Of a stretch of DNA of 64,000 bases, positions 49,201 to 62,000 are shown one piece after another. The notes under the pieces were generated by a model, which worked only from the letters and a program-made list of their open reading frames with translations, ran no database searches and was not told the DNA's origin. Made by a program: the position numbers and the translations under genes. Within the stretch, counting starts at the first letter, position 1; each line of letters starts with the position of its first letter. Source of the DNA: Lathyrus oleraceus (taxonomy: Eukaryota > Streptophyta > Magnoliopsida > Fabales > Fabaceae); assembly GCF_024323335.1 (NCBI RefSeq), contig NC_066580.1, positions 140,425,170 to 140,489,169 on the forward strand. The letters run 5' to 3'.

Positions 49201-51698
49201 ACTAGACATCCAGAAGTGTCATCATGCAAAAATTCAGAACAATTGGCAATCAAATGGAATGGTAAATAAAATCCACAACATGAACAAGAAATGGTGTGAC
49301 ACACATTGTCAGACCTCCAATAATCACATCATAACTCAACATCCAGAAAGGCAAAAATCACAAACTCTATACCAAAATCTCATTTAGGATGTCTAGTTCA
49401 TGCATATAAAGTTTCAGCTCCATTGGGTCAAGCATCATCATTTCACAATCAAAATGGTAAGCAAGGTACATGAATGCATAAGCATGAACAAACCCTAGGC
49501 AAAATAAAAATCTACACGTGCACAATTTTGGTAAAAATCATCATAAAATACTAGAGATCACAAGGAACACAATGGAAAAAACCTCATGTTAATTGGATAA
49601 ATATTCAAGAAGTTATGAATTTTGGAATGGCATGAAAAAAATAAAAATCATCATGAACAAGGTGTATGAATATGGAAGCATAACATAGAAAAAATGCCAA
49701 GCCAAATGAGAATTTGCTTCAGCGGAGGATCGAACTGAGTTGGTTTTCAAACCAAAGCGCGCTACCTGAAGCGCTGCGTTTTACTAAAGGAGGTGTCACG
49801 GTTTGATTGGCTACATGGACCAGAAACACAAAAAACATGCAAAATAAGAGAGGACATGGATCAAATACGATCTGGCTAGGGTTCTTGAACACATTCAACA
49901 TGTTCTTCATCATTTCCAGGTGATGAACAACTGTTCATGAAAATCAACAAGCAGCATACCATTCGATTCATTTCTTAACCTACATCATCAATCCAACCAT
50001 AATTTGACCTAATTCTAATCATATTAAAAGAATCGATCAAAGGAAGTTTCATCAACCAAACTTAAAATCCAGATATCTCTCTTAATACAGCATGAAAATT
50101 CAAGATCCAAAGTTCATTATGATCAGCAATGGAGGATCTATAAGATGCATATCTTAATTACAAGAATCAAGAGTATCGAATTCCAACCTCTATGAAGATG
50201 CAGATCTGGAAACGTGTTTTTCTGGCCTTGGCAAGGTGAAACAGAACTTCCTTGATGCTTAGGTTGAAGAATGGAAGGAGGATCGTGGCTCAGTCGTGCT
50301 CGATGATGCTCAAAAATGCAACTGCCATTGATGGAGCTTGATGTAACAATGCTTGAAACAGCTCAACAGTGATGAATGCTTGCTTGCAGAAGATCCAACA
50401 ACACTTGCAGATGATGAACCAATGGAGAAATAACAAAGGATTTGGGAGAATTTGCAGAAAAATGAGAGCAAAAGTTTTTGAGAGAATTTGCAATTTTCAA
50501 TCTAGATATGAGATGAATGAATGTTAATCCCCAAATTCAGTTAGAATTATCTATTTATATATGCTGCTAATCAATTTTGTTAATCAAGCTTAGCCAAAAC
50601 CAAAGTGATTAGTGAAATGAGTTTTTGTGCTAAATGGCCAAAGTAACCTTCATGTGCATGAGAACCTTGCTACAGTGCACGTTTTTCTGTCCAAACACAC
50701 TCCAAATATCATTTAAGACCAAGTGCAAGTGAAATTATGTGTGGAAATTGCATATTCTTGAAAGTCACTTTTTTCCCTCCCTTTTTTAAATTCAAATCAC
50801 ATGAAAAATGCCATTTTTGTGTGATGAGTTTTGATGAAATGTAATGAATGATTTGGATAGAGCATGTTAAAAGGAGAATGTGGCAAAAAGCCCCACTTCA
50901 TTTGGCCAATTGGTGTGAAAGTTATCCAAGTTTGAAGTTCAAAATTTCTTGACAATGATTTGATCATAACTTGCCAACCACAAATGAGAAATGGATGTTC
51001 TTGGATTTTTTGGAAAGGTGAGAGCAAGATCTTCAACTTTCATGTTGGACAAAATTTCATTTGAAGCTTCCTTGATGATGTAAATTTGAGGAGAAGACCT
51101 TTCCATTTTTGGCAGTTTGAAATTACAGGTCACTTACTATTTTTGGAAACTTTTCATCTGACCTCAAATCCTTCAATGTTGATCTTTGAAATGTCAAATG
51201 AGACTTGTATGGACATGAGTGAGACCTCTCCAACCATCTCCCACCTTCAAATCCCTGATTAAATGCACAGTTGACCACAATTGACTTTGCTAGGGTTTTG
51301 GTTGACTAAGCCATGTTCTGATGAATTTCAAGCCTCTACCACTTGAGATATTGATTCCAAATGATATCACAACTCATGTGAACTTCTTATGAATGATCAT
51401 GGTGCCCAAATTCTCAAGAATGGCCACCATCTATTGCTCAATGAATGCTTTTGACTGTCTTGACCTAGTGGTTGCTTCATCTGCAAGTAACAAGGCTAGA
51501 TGACATATTTTTGTACTTTTGGTTAGTAAACAAATGAAAAGCAATGATATATAAATGCAAGACATGCTTGGTGATCAAGAATGACACTCACAAGATAACT
51601 CACCCACCAGGAGGGAAGCAAAGGTGCACAATGATCCTTGAGGCAATGATATGATATGATGCCATGAGGGATCTTAGGGACAAAATTGGGGTCTTACA
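46231..51698 (-). mobile_element. Ogre-type Ty3 solo LTR, 5468 bp
   Basis: The plus strand starts TGTAGCGGTGTATTCG and ends GGGGTCTTACA. The pentamer AGCGG flanks both sides (46226-46230 and 51699-51703). Read on the minus strand it starts TGTAAGACCCCAATTTTG and ends with GGTGCCTAACACCTTCCC, then GGATAAATAAAAGTGCGGTGGCGACTC and ACACCGCTACA, parallel to the LTR at 7778-9563. Giant 4-6 kb LTRs of this kind belong to Ogre elements of legumes. No gag or pol motif and no internal LTR junction is present, so this is one LTR left after recombination. It also holds a minisatellite and a few 60-100 codon frames without motifs. Confidence 0.85.
47244..47690. repeat. Minisatellite within the giant LTR, about 8 units
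   Basis: Units of the form GATACCGGATGCCAATAAAT GG-CTTAC-CCAATCTC start near 47244, 47294, 47345, 47408 and 47466. Three more degenerate units follow near 47524, 47604 and 47653. Spacing is 49-80 bp. GATACCGGATACC and GATATCAGATGCC versions alternate, which suggests a higher-order two-unit duplication. Predicted proteins over this stretch only translate the repeat. Confidence 0.8.
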
Positions 51699-52462
51699 AG
51701 CGGTATCTAGCAACACATCACTGCTACCCAAGTCACGAAAATGCATGTGATCAGACAAAACCTCCTGTGATAATAATTATGTGTATAATTACCCCTTTGC
51801 CCTTATGTCTATATTGAACACAAGGTATAGACCGTGTCACCTTTGTCCAGTTCAATATTGGGCCCATAGACATTTATCCTGTTACGCAGGATTGGCAAAT
51901 TCCATCTAGGACACTCATGTCCCTCAGCATTCTTCGTGGAGTACCCATCAACTGTCTTTATGGTTATCCAGTTACGGACAACGTTTTATCAGCAATAAAT
52001 CACTCGACTCTACATCTAGGATCCATAGTGGTTTCAGTTCGAAGAGTGGTATACACTATTATCACCATGAGAATAACTTATGACACTTTGCATAACTTTC
52101 TATATAGTATTCTCATAGCGGGTCAATCCGGTATAAATATTACTCCTAATATTCATACCTATGTTTAAGACTTGATAACTCTTTATCCATGATCCATGAG
52201 ATGTGATCATCAGTCTACAAACATAATAGTCTTAATGCTTTAATGTTATCCCACTTCACACTAAAGCTCGACTACGGATACTTTAAGAACAGTGCCCTTA
52301 TGTTTAATGTGTTCTCATGATTAAGTCACACTTAATACATTAAACGGACTATCTATTCTAGGGACTTTATTAATCAACCATAATAAAGAAAATGCCTTTT
52401 ATTATTAATAAATAATTCGATACAAGTACCAAAAGTATTGGCCTCTAGGGCTTACACCAACA

Positions 52463-54111
52463 CATTTCACATCCATTTGACATGTGTGAAAGTTGTTCAT
52501 GTTTGCTAGACCAACAACCAACCTGATTGTTTCGATCCTAGCAACACGTGTAAAAACTTTGTCAAAGTCAATTCCTTCTTTCTAAGGAAATCCTTTCACC
52601 ACAAGTTTTGCCTTGTGTCGAGTTACTTCTCCTTTGGGATTCAACTTCACCTTGCATGCCCATTTCACATTGATTGTGTTCTTTCCTTGAGGAAATTCGA
52701 CAATTGACCAAGTATTGTTGACTTTTATGGACTTTAGTTCCTTATTCATTGCTTTCATCCACTTCGAATCCTTCAATGCCTCAACTACATTGATTGGTTC
52801 GACATCGACATAGAAAGCATAGTGTACCAGTTCACCTTCATCATCGACCACATCATCTGATGTAATCACACAGTCTTGCAACCTTACAGGCATATGTCTT
52901 GTCCTTTGAGATTTGTTTGTGCTTGCTTATCCTATGACCTCTTTTTGTCGAACTTCTCTTTTGACTTCACTTGCTGGTTCTTCAGTAAATCCTTCTTTAC
53001 ATTTTTAGTTAGATCCCATTCCTTAAGCTCATCTATGTTCACTACTTGCTTGTTCACTAGGTCAAACAACTTGTAACCTCCAATCGAATGATAACCTATT
53101 AGAATCATTTGACTCGACTTATCATCAAGTTTTCTTCTTAACTGATCTGACACATGTCTATGTGCTATAGATCCCAATACTTTCAGATGACTCAAGCTAG
53201 GCTTGACACCAAACTAACATTCTTCTGGCGTAATTCCTTCTAGCCTTTTTCGTCAGACATCTTTTAAAAAAAATATATGTTACAGTTGACACAGCTTATC
53301 CTCATAATTCTTTAGGTGGATGCTTGCCTTTCAACATACTTCTCACCATATTCATGGTGGTCCTATTCTTCTTTTTTTGCAGTTCCATTATGCTGTTGAG
53401 TGTAGGGTGGCACCATATCATGAAAAATCCCTTCTTTTTCACATAACATGTCGAAATATTTTGACACATATTCTCCACCACCATCATTCCTCAGCATTTT
53501 CAGCTTTCGGCCACTTTGTCTTTCGACCATAGATTTAAGCTTGGTAAATACCTCAATCACTTCACTTTTCTTCTTGATCAGGTAAGTCCACTGTTTTCAA
53601 CTGAAATCATCTATGATTGTGACAAAGTATATGTTACCTCCAATCGAATCCACTTGAATAGGTCCACACATATCGACTTCAAGGTTTGCCTTCGACTTGC
53701 TTCCTGCATCCTTGCTGAAGTTGTTCTTATGCTACTTTGCCTGCACATATTCCTCACCGACTTCATTTGGAATGTCGATTTCTGGTAACCCCGAAACCAT
53801 ATTTCTTCTTTTCATATCTCTAATGTCTTTGAAATTGGGATGGCCAAGTCTATAGTGGTATATCCATTCATCCATGCTAGTTGCAGTTGCAAGGTACTTG
53901 TGCTCCATCACATTAAATTAAATCTTGAACATTCTATTCTAAGACATTAGATCCTTCAAAATTAACCTTCTAGTTAAGCAGAGAACTCTCATAATCTTGT
54001 CTTCGATCGACACTTTGTAGTCATTTTTGACCAACTGCCCTATGCCGAGCAAATTGCTTTTCATGCTTGGTATGTATAATACATTAGAAATTACCGACCT
54101 ATTGCCATCTT
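52463..54111 (-). pseudogene. Old copia pseudogene A: integrase and RT start
   Basis: Continues pseudogene A on the far side of the nest. RT start at 52582-52893: KWMKAMNKELKSIKVNNTWS, TINVKWACKVKLNPKGEVTR. Integrase at 52932-53800: SHLKVLGSIAHRHVSDQLRR, and further upstream RNDGGGEYVSKYFDML and PPYTQQHNGTAKKE, where a normal element has GxxERKNRT. GAG-pre-integrase and end of protease lie around 53940-54111 (RSVISNVLYIPSMKSNLLGI). Frames are broken in several places. At 54111 the reading enters an inserted LTR and resumes at 55449. Confidence 0.85.
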
Positions 54112-55448
54112 TGTGAGTGAAACTTTCTGTTAGATGTATTTTATATGATGTCAAAACAAGGATAATTATGTATACTTGACGGTATCCTATAATTCTAAAT
54201 GTGCATCTTATCATTAGGAAGCATAACAACATGTTGGAAAAGGCTTAGAAAAGTTCATGCATCAAATAAAAGGTTTCATGCATCAAAAATAATTTTTTAT
54301 GTGAAAACATCTATGTGTCGATACATACGCACAATAGGTCGACACATAGGAGGAAATTTTCTCTACAGGTTGACACATACGATTTTCAGGTCGACTCATG
54401 TGCTCCATTTTTAAATCTTGTAGCTTCTGTTTGATGTGCCACCTCTATAGGTCGACACATGCATCGTATGTGCCGACACATGACTTACATAGGTCGACAC
54501 ATACATTAAAAATATTGAAAATTTGCATTATTTTATATTCCTTGCTTATATATATAATGCAAAAGCTTTAAAGAATGGAAGGTTCTTCCAAAGGAGTGGC
54601 GTGGGACGATGGATAATATTGATAAATCTTAGGTTATAGCAATTCATAGTTTGGATTCGATCGAGTGAAAGCTTTGAAGAACATGGGGTTTCTTGCAAAG
54701 AAGTAGTATGAGACTGTGAATCAAATTGGCATTTTTTGGTTACTTGATCAAGCTTTGATCAAGGGAAGAGAAGGTGACACACATCAAACTTAGGGGTTGT
54801 AGGGTTGGATTTCTATATATCTCTTGTATACATACTTTTGCAAAGTAAGGTTAATTTCATTATCTCAATTTGAGTTTGAATTGAGGGCAGACGTATCCAT
54901 AGTGAGGTCGATTGCAGATCTACCTAAACAAACCCTTGTGTACACTTTCTTTCTCTTTCTCTCTCTCTCTCTCTCTCTCTTATTTTTTGTTTGCACATTG
55001 TTGAATTCATTGATTGTGCAATCTTTACGTTTGGAAAATATTTTTGATTACCTTTTGAAAGAGGCTTTATTGAGTTAATCACACTCCTTTAGACTATGAT
55101 TGGATTTTAAGATCAACAAAACCACACAAATTTCCAAACAAAATTGATTGCACACAAGGTGTTCGATAACTTGTCTCAATAGATTTTTTTTATGTGATTT
55201 ATCATTGGGAATATACTATACTTGTAGCATAGCATTCAATTGGTAGTGTTTAAAAGTCTTTGATCAATTTGTGTTCATTATCATATGTTGATAGCATTAA
55301 CACATATCCGAGCTTTTCGATAGAGGTTCGGTTAGACGATTCGATCCGGGTTACTTCCGCTTTCCATAAACTTTTCAAAATATTTTTTGTTAATTATTTT
55401 AAACTAGTGATCTATTCACCCCTCTAGATCAAAGCCTATCTTATAAAA
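54112..55448 (+). mobile_element. SIRE-like copia LTR inserted in pseudogene A
   Basis: 1337 bp flanked by ATCTT (54107-54111 and 55449-55453). It contains TGTTAGATGTATTTTATATG near its left end, a TATA-like TTATATATATAATGC near 54546, a (CT)n run at 54944-54979 and, near the right end, CTATTCACCCCTCTAGATC, all typical of long copia LTRs. The host frame on the two sides (VLIMRKD and GNRSVIS) joins exactly if the insert and one ATCTT are removed. The left tip is TGTGAG but the right tip is TAAAA rather than ..CA, so the right end has decayed or was clipped. No internal domains, so a solo or truncated LTR. Confidence 0.7.
54317..54502. repeat. Seven GGTCGACACAT-type motifs in the LTR
   Basis: Copies or one/two-mismatch versions of GGTCGACACAT start at 54317 (GTCGATACAT), 54337, 54368, 54389, 54450, 54472 (GCCGACACAT) and 54492. 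Steps are 20, 31, 21, 61, 22 and 20 bp. The core GTCGAC is palindromic. Confidence 0.75.
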
Positions 55449-56500
55449 ATCTTTTCTCATAATCAGAACACCAAATTTTACCATGTTCTTCATTGAGGGT
55501 TTTATGTTGACAAACCAATCTTTCCTACCAGTCATTGAGGGTTTTATGTTGACAAACCAATATTTCCTAGAATCTTTCTTCATCTCTTGTTGTGACCATC
55601 AGCAACATCTCTTCTTCTTCATGCTTTGCAAAATTTGCATAATTATCTTGATTCTTTTGTGTTTTTAGGAGAATCACTAGAGTAGTGACCATACTTCTGA
55701 CAATTGAAGCATTGAATGTGACTTTTGTAAAGTTTTCGACCACCACCTCTTCCTCTACCTGCAATAGCACATATTTGGTTGCTTTGGTATGAGGAATTTA
55801 TCTGATTTAACCAGCCTCCTTCTTGCTGATTTTGACCAGTCGAATTGTTATAGCCTCATCTACCTTTATTGTTGAAACACTTCCCTTTCCATTTCTTTTC
55901 TCTTGTTGATTGTGCCTGCAAAGCCACATCACTCTTCGACTTTCCTGCATCTCTTTCAACCATTCTTTTTACATGAGATTCAAGCATCCCTTTAAGCTCT
56001 TCCTTTATCAATGTTGACAAATATTTCGACTATTTTATGACTACTGCTACATGGTCAAACTTTGGGACCAATGACTGCAAGATGTTTGCAACAACTGGTC
56101 TTGATGTCAACACTTCTCCACATATCTTGATTTGATTCACTAGTTTTGTAACCTTAGTGAAAAAATCAGTTATGCTCTCATTGTCTTCCATCTGAATCAA
56201 TTCATATGTTCTTTTGTGATTTTGTAACCTCGCCCCTTTCACCTTTTCTACGCCTCTAAACGATTTCTCAAGAATTTCCCATTCTTCTTTTGCTGAATCG
56301 ACATCACTCAATTTTTCAAAATTATCAGAATCAACAAATTGATGACTTATAAAGAGAACTTTATAATCTTTCTTCTTCAATTATTTGTGTGTAACCTTTT
56401 CTTCATCTGTTGCATTTCTTCGAGAGGTGTCACTAACGTAAGAGGACCCACAAATATTTGTGTACCAAATTTCAAAAACTTAAGTTGTGATGGATATGAC
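55449..56500 (-). pseudogene. Old copia pseudogene A: gag and protease start
   Basis: 5' part of pseudogene A. Gag at 56030-56380 contains SAKEEWEILEKSFRGVEKVK, RLQNHKRTYELIQMEDNESI and VKLVNQIKICGEVLTSRPVV, the UBN2 capsid pattern. A CCHC-type knuckle remnant (CFNCQKYGHYSSD) lies near 55695. KDWFVNIKPSMKNMVKF marks the start of protease near 55490-55555, where a 42 bp stretch (TCATTGAGGGTTTTATGTTG...) is tandemly duplicated. Stops and shifts are frequent. No 5' LTR or primer-binding site is recognisable beyond 56500. Confidence 0.8.
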
Positions 56501-57340
56501 CGAAGATAAAACTATCTTCTCTTATTTTACTCCTAAGAAAGGAGACTTTTTTCTTATGGTGACAACAAATATAAAGTTGTTAGTTTTGACACCATTGGTA
56601 AGAGCCTTAATCCTACGTTTTAACTATTTTGATTGTTGAAAGTTTATAACACAATTTACTTAGTATTAAATAAATTTTGTGTAAAAAGTAATAAAATATG
56701 GTTTAGTTCCTCTATATACAAGGCCATTAAAATCTTGAAACAAATTTCTATTTTTTTTGGGTAAAACTATTTCGAAAGTATAAAAGACCATGACTATCAT
56801 AGAATTCATACAACTTACCTTTGATAAAACTAACCCCTTTTATATAGTAGAGGTTGAAGTATTTATGTGTGTAGGTATTCTAAGAAATTTTTTCTTAGAA
56901 GATAAAGACAAATATGAGGAGGAACAAACACAAAGAATGAACAATCTCGAAAGATATCATCTTGACTAATAACATAAGGAATGTCTTAAAAGGATAAAAC
57001 ATCCTTGAAATAAAATTTGGTGTTCAGAATGTGATCTAAATATTAAAGATATTCCATCTAAATATGAGTAAAATAAAAATGTAAAAAGGATCTAAATAGG
57101 TAAAAAAGCTCGTCTTCAAATCCATCCTAAAGACCAACAAAGATTTCTGCTCAATGAATTTGTCTCAAAGGTTGATGTTGCATACAATGGGGAGAAATAT
57201 GGTCTTATGTCATTTTTAAATGTGTATTTATGTGCTTATAATTTTCATTTTTATTAGATAACTTATCTCTTTTATATATGAATAGTTTTTATCTATTTGT
57301 CTTCTTTTATGATTATCTGTCTTCTCTCTTTTTGATAACG
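56501..57340. other. Unassigned AT-rich sequence
   Basis: No gene, clear element end or repeat. Short plus-strand pieces look vaguely gag-like but fall below what I can support. Confidence 0.35.
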
Positions 57341-58195
57341 TCAAAGAGGAGAAGTTTTATTTCTATCTAAACTTCATATATTTTCAAAACCTTATTAACA
57401 AAGGTTTTGGCCAATGTGTAATCGATCATAGGCCTTGCTTGGCCTATGATTAATCACGAATCATGTCTAATTGATTATGGGAAAAAATATCACTATGTAA
57501 TCGAATAAGTAAGCTCTTTATCAATTAGGATTAAGAACCATCAAAATCCTTTCTATTTTTATAGGTCTAATCAATTAGAGACGCAACCTAATTGATTAGA
57601 GCTGCAAATCTGCAATCTAATTACTTATGATGCCGATCCAGCCCAAAAATATTTCATTTCTTGGCCAATTTACTATTGAAAGCGAACTTGTGTTCACTTC
57701 AAAACACACAAGAAATCTGAAATATTACTATTCCTGTAAATCTCACTCTCTTCTTAGAAACTTCTTATACACTTTAAGTGAAACACTTGGTATGATTTAT
57801 TCTCATGTAATTGTTGATTAATTTGCTTAAGTTGTAATTGTAAATTAAGAGAGTGTTATTCTTTTGTAACTCTGATATTATTATAAAGTTTGGTGTAAGA
57901 AGACTGTGGGTTGATCTTGTTATAAAAGCTATGTTGTTAGTGAAATTCTCAAGAAAAAATTCTTAAGGATTAGAGTTGGCTGCATGGTTTAAGGTTGAAC
58001 GAATATAATTTCTAGCTTGTTTTTTCCTTTACCTTATCTCTTTATAATTCTGTTACTTAATCTTTCGCGCTTAATATCTGCTTCATCTTTTTTCCTTAAA
58101 ATCAATCAAGTAAAATATTTTTTTCTTTAAAGTTTTTAATTTTTTATTACAATTCACTCCCTCTCCTTTATTTTTAAAGTCACTTGGTCAACAAG
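57341..58195 (+). repeat. LTR-like sequence, SIRE/copia type, limits unclear
   Basis: Resembles a long copia LTR: repeated CTAATCAATTAG/CTAATTGATTAG-type motifs between 57418 and 57630, AAGGTTGAACGAATATAATT near 57990, and an end-like CAATTCACTCCCTCTCC near 58150. I cannot find matching TG/CA termini with a target duplication, so boundaries are rough. Confidence 0.4.
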
Positions 58196-58768
58196 AACAA
58201 TACTCAACTTGAAAGACATGTTGTCGTAGTTTGAGGAATGCAAAAGAGACCTTTCTAAGTTCCTCAAAAGACATTATAATATAGAGAGCCTGGTGAGGCT
58301 TTGCAAACAATATCAAAGAATTAAAATTGATTGTTAAAAATTTGTGGCAAACTTGGCCACAATGAATTAAATTCTCGACTGCAGTAAGACAAGTATTTTT
58401 TAGGTGATAACTAGATGTAACAACATTTGTTGTGAACTATTATAAAACTATTTTTTTTTCTATTTCTCAATCCATTCTTTATATTTTTACTTATTAAAAT
58501 TTTATATGTATTTTTTCTCTATCCATTTGCATATGCGATCGTGCACAAAGTTCCACATTATTTAAGCAAAAAACATTTTTTTTGATATTTTTATCTTAAA
58601 TCCCACTACACAAACATCTCACAACAGAGATATTCGACTGTGTATATATGTTGGTTCGAACCCGCAACAACCCACATATTCACTTTTAAGGAGTGAAATT
58701 TTGATCATTAAGCTACTTGATAAATAATAAATTTTATATGTTCCATATCTCGTGTATACGTAATAATT
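58196..58768. other. Unassigned sequence before pseudogene B
   Basis: AT-rich; no supported feature. Confidence 0.35.
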
Positions 58769-59050
58769 GTTGGAACAAGAAACACAATAACACACACTTG
58801 TATAATGGGTAGAGAAAGAGAGAGTATGATTTCAAGAAAGATTGAGTGTGTATTTTATTAAACCTTCAAAAGGTTATATTACAACATTGCACACAAGACT
58901 CAATTAACCAACTTAATTGAAAAACTAAAGTATCACACTTATAGTCGAAGACATACATCTTGTATTCGACTACCATAAGCCTGTATTCGACTACCACACA
59001 TATTTATTCGAATACCACAAAACATGAATTACAAGTTTTACAACACACCA
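58769..59050 (-). repeat. Probable 3' LTR of copia pseudogene B
   Basis: Starts TGTTGGAACAAGAAACAC on the plus strand and adjoins the RNase H stop at 59053. About 280 bp, with repeated ATTCGACTACCA motifs near 58955-59015. The inner boundary and polypurine tract are not clear, and no matching right-hand LTR is present in the window. Confidence 0.45.
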
Positions 59051-59052
59051 TC

Positions 59053-62000
59053 TTAATTCAAGTTTTTTAATGTCTCCAAGCTCATTAGTTTCTTTAGTCT
59101 CTTGAATTTCTCAGTTCTTACACCTTTGGTTAGCAGGCCAGCCACTTGATCTTCACTCTTGCAATGTTCCAACTTCCATTTTCCTTCACTTACCTTCTCA
59201 TTCAAGTAATGAAACCTCATATTTATGTGCTTACTTCTCCCATGAGCAATGGGATTTTTGACAAGGTTTATTATTGCAGACACATTGTCAATCTTTAATG
59301 TCACCTTATCACATTTCTCATGGCACAATTCTTGTATTAGACTCATTAACCATGCAACTTGGAAAGCACATAAAGATGCTGCAATGTACTCAGTTTCACA
59401 TGTTGATAAGGATACAACTAGTCCCTTCCCTGAGCATCCATAGACTGATGCTCCTCCATACATAAAGATGTACTCACCTATTTATTTCCTATCTTCTTTG
59501 TCACCATACCAATTAGAGTCAGTGTATCCGAGTAATTTGCAACTTCTTCCATTGTCAAGTGTTTTAAACAAGATGTCACAATCCATTGATCCTTTAATGT
59601 ACCTAAGGATCCTTTTCTCTGCAGCTAAGTGAGACACTTTTGGTTTCTCCATAAAAATTCTCATTATTCTCATACTATATGCTAAATATGGTCTTGTATT
59701 GCTTAAATACCTCAATGATATAATGAGTATTCTATATTGTGCAGGATCAACCCATTTCTCATCCTCTTCTTTTGATAGTTTTGGCCTTGGTTATATAGGT
59801 GTTGTGGCAGAATTACAATGTTCCATTTTTAATTTCTCCAGAATTTCAACTGCACACCTCCTTTGATACATAAACAATCCTTTGTTTCCCATCTGAAATT
59901 CTCTGCCAAGGAAGTGTGTGATGTAGCCAAGATCTGTCATCTCAAACTTCTTCATTATACCACTCTTAAATTATCTAATATAGTAATCATTACTTCTTGT
60001 GATAATTAGGTCATCAACATAAATACATATTATGATTACCCATTTGCTTGTATCTTTCTTGATATACACTCCATGTTAAGATACACACTTGTTGAATCCT
60101 AGCCTCTTTAGAAAACCATCAATTTTCTTGTTCCATTCTATAGGTGTCTGCTTGAGGCTATACAATTCTTTCCTTAGTTTGTAGACTTTTGTTCTTGATC
60201 TTTTAGAACAAAACCAAGAGTTTGTGCTACATACACTTCTCCTTCTAATGGGCCATTAAAAGATGATGATTTGACATCCATTTAGTAGATGGTCCAGTTG
60301 TTAATATTTGAAATTTTAATAACTAGTCTAATAGTCTCAATTATAGGCACATGTGTAAACACTTATTCAAAGTGTATGCCTTCTCTTTGTAGAAATCTCT
60401 TTGCCACTATTCTATCCTTGTGGTTGATCACTCCACCTTTGGGATTTATCTTGACCTTGAACACACCCTTCATATCAATTTCCTTTTTTGTTTGAGGTAA
60501 ATCAACCAACTCCTATCTCTTGTTATTCTCAACTGACTCTAGCTCTTATTTTATTGCACATATCCATTTTGGATAACTTAATGCTTCCTATGAATTCACA
60601 TCCTTAAATTCAACAATAACTTCAAAATGGACAAGGTCGCCACTATCAGTTACCTCGTTACCAAGAAAGATTTCACAATCTTGTAATCTAGAAGTCATGT
60701 TTCTTTGGCTTATTGATCTCCTCACATTTCCTTCCTCCTGGACTCTTCTTCTTGCCGATTTTGGTTCTTCAAACATTTCATGCATTGTATTAGGTTTGTG
60801 GTATTTGACTATATCATGCTTGTATTCGACTACCACTTACTTCCATACTTTTATTTTATCAAAGAATACATCCCTTATGACCACTGTCTTCTTATTTACA
60901 ACATCATAAAGTTGGTAACCACCTATTGAGTGATACCATACAAATATCATTTGATCTCCTTTATCATCAAGCTTTATTCTTATTTGATCAGGTACATGCC
61001 CGTAGGAAATTGATCCAAACACCTTTGAATGGATCACCCTTGGTTTGATTCTTGACTAAGCTTCTTCATAAGTGATGTTTCTTAGCTTCTTAGTTGGACA
61101 TATATTCAACAAGTATGTGGCATTGGACTTAACTTCTTCCCATAATTCTTTTGGCAAATGCATATATTTGAGCATTGCTTCTTACCATGGTCATGATTGA
61201 CCTATTCTTCCTCTTAGCAATTCCATTTTAGTTGAGGGTTATAAGGTGGAACTACTTCATGAACAACACCTTCTTGGTAACAATACTTGCTAAATTCATT
61301 TGAGACATATTCACCTCCACCATCTGATCTCCATGTTTTTATTTTGTGACCACTTTATCTTCTCCATCATGAACTTGTACTTATTGAATACTTCAAATAC
61401 TTCATCTTTTCTATTGATCAAGTTGTCCATAACTTCCTACTAAAATCATTAATGAATGTGACAAATAATTTTTTGCCTCCTATTAAATCCACTAGAATAG
61501 GTCCATATACATAAAAAATACACCACCTAAAGTTGAAATTTGTACTGCTTCATGCATCTTTGCTAAAACTTCCTCTATGTTATTTATCTTGAACATATTC
61601 TTCACACACTTCTGATGGTATATGTATCTTTGGTAAGCCTGAAACCACACCATTTATCTGCATAGAATTGAGATATCTGAAGTTGAGATGCCCAAGTCTA
61701 TAGTGCCAAATCCATTCCTCTCTACTAGTAGTTGTTGCCAAACACCCATGCTCTATCACATTGAGCTCAATATTGAAGGTTCCAATTTTTGACATAAGGG
61801 CCTTCATAATCAAATTTCCCCTTGAATCAATAAATCTCAACACTTTGTATTCCATGTGAATCTTGTAATTCTTTTCAAGCATTTGGCCTATGCTCAAAAT
61901 ATTACACTTGATTCCAGGAATGTATAACATATGTGACATTAGGGATTTCTTACCATTCATTCTCCTGATTGATACATCACCAATCCCATTTGTTACTAGT

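Larger units (their letters stand above)
39064..52462 (-). mobile_element. Ty1/copia element with nested Ogre-type LTR
   Basis: A 13,399 bp nest flanked by CATTT. The left (3') LTR is 39064-40439. The right (5') LTR is 45616-46230 plus 51704-52462, split by a 5468 bp insertion. LTR lengths are 1376 and 1374 bp; by eye they differ at about 22 positions (about 1.6%, indels included). Coding is on the minus strand, with a primer-binding site (45603-45614), a 1.77 kb leader, gag-pol 40454-43849 and a polypurine tract. Without the nested LTR and its duplicated target it would be about 7.9 kb. A gag deletion and one stop codon make it non-autonomous. Lineage: a Tork/Ikeros-like copia, not firmly placed. 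Confidence 0.93.
45616..52462 (-). repeat. 5' LTR of the copia element, interrupted
   Basis: The LTR occupies 45616-46230 and 51704-52462 (1374 bp without the insert and one target copy). The 5468 bp insertion at AGCGG splits it. Confidence 0.92.

Noticed and set aside
52463..52467. The 39-52 kb nest and pseudogene A read as one element
   Set aside because: The perfect CATTT duplication, complete LTR pair and exact rejoining of the RT frame show that the nest is a separate, later insertion.
58200..58380. Plus-strand SIRE gag C-terminal remnant
   Set aside because: A short stretch resembling a coiled-coil Gag linker, but the similarity is too weak to support.
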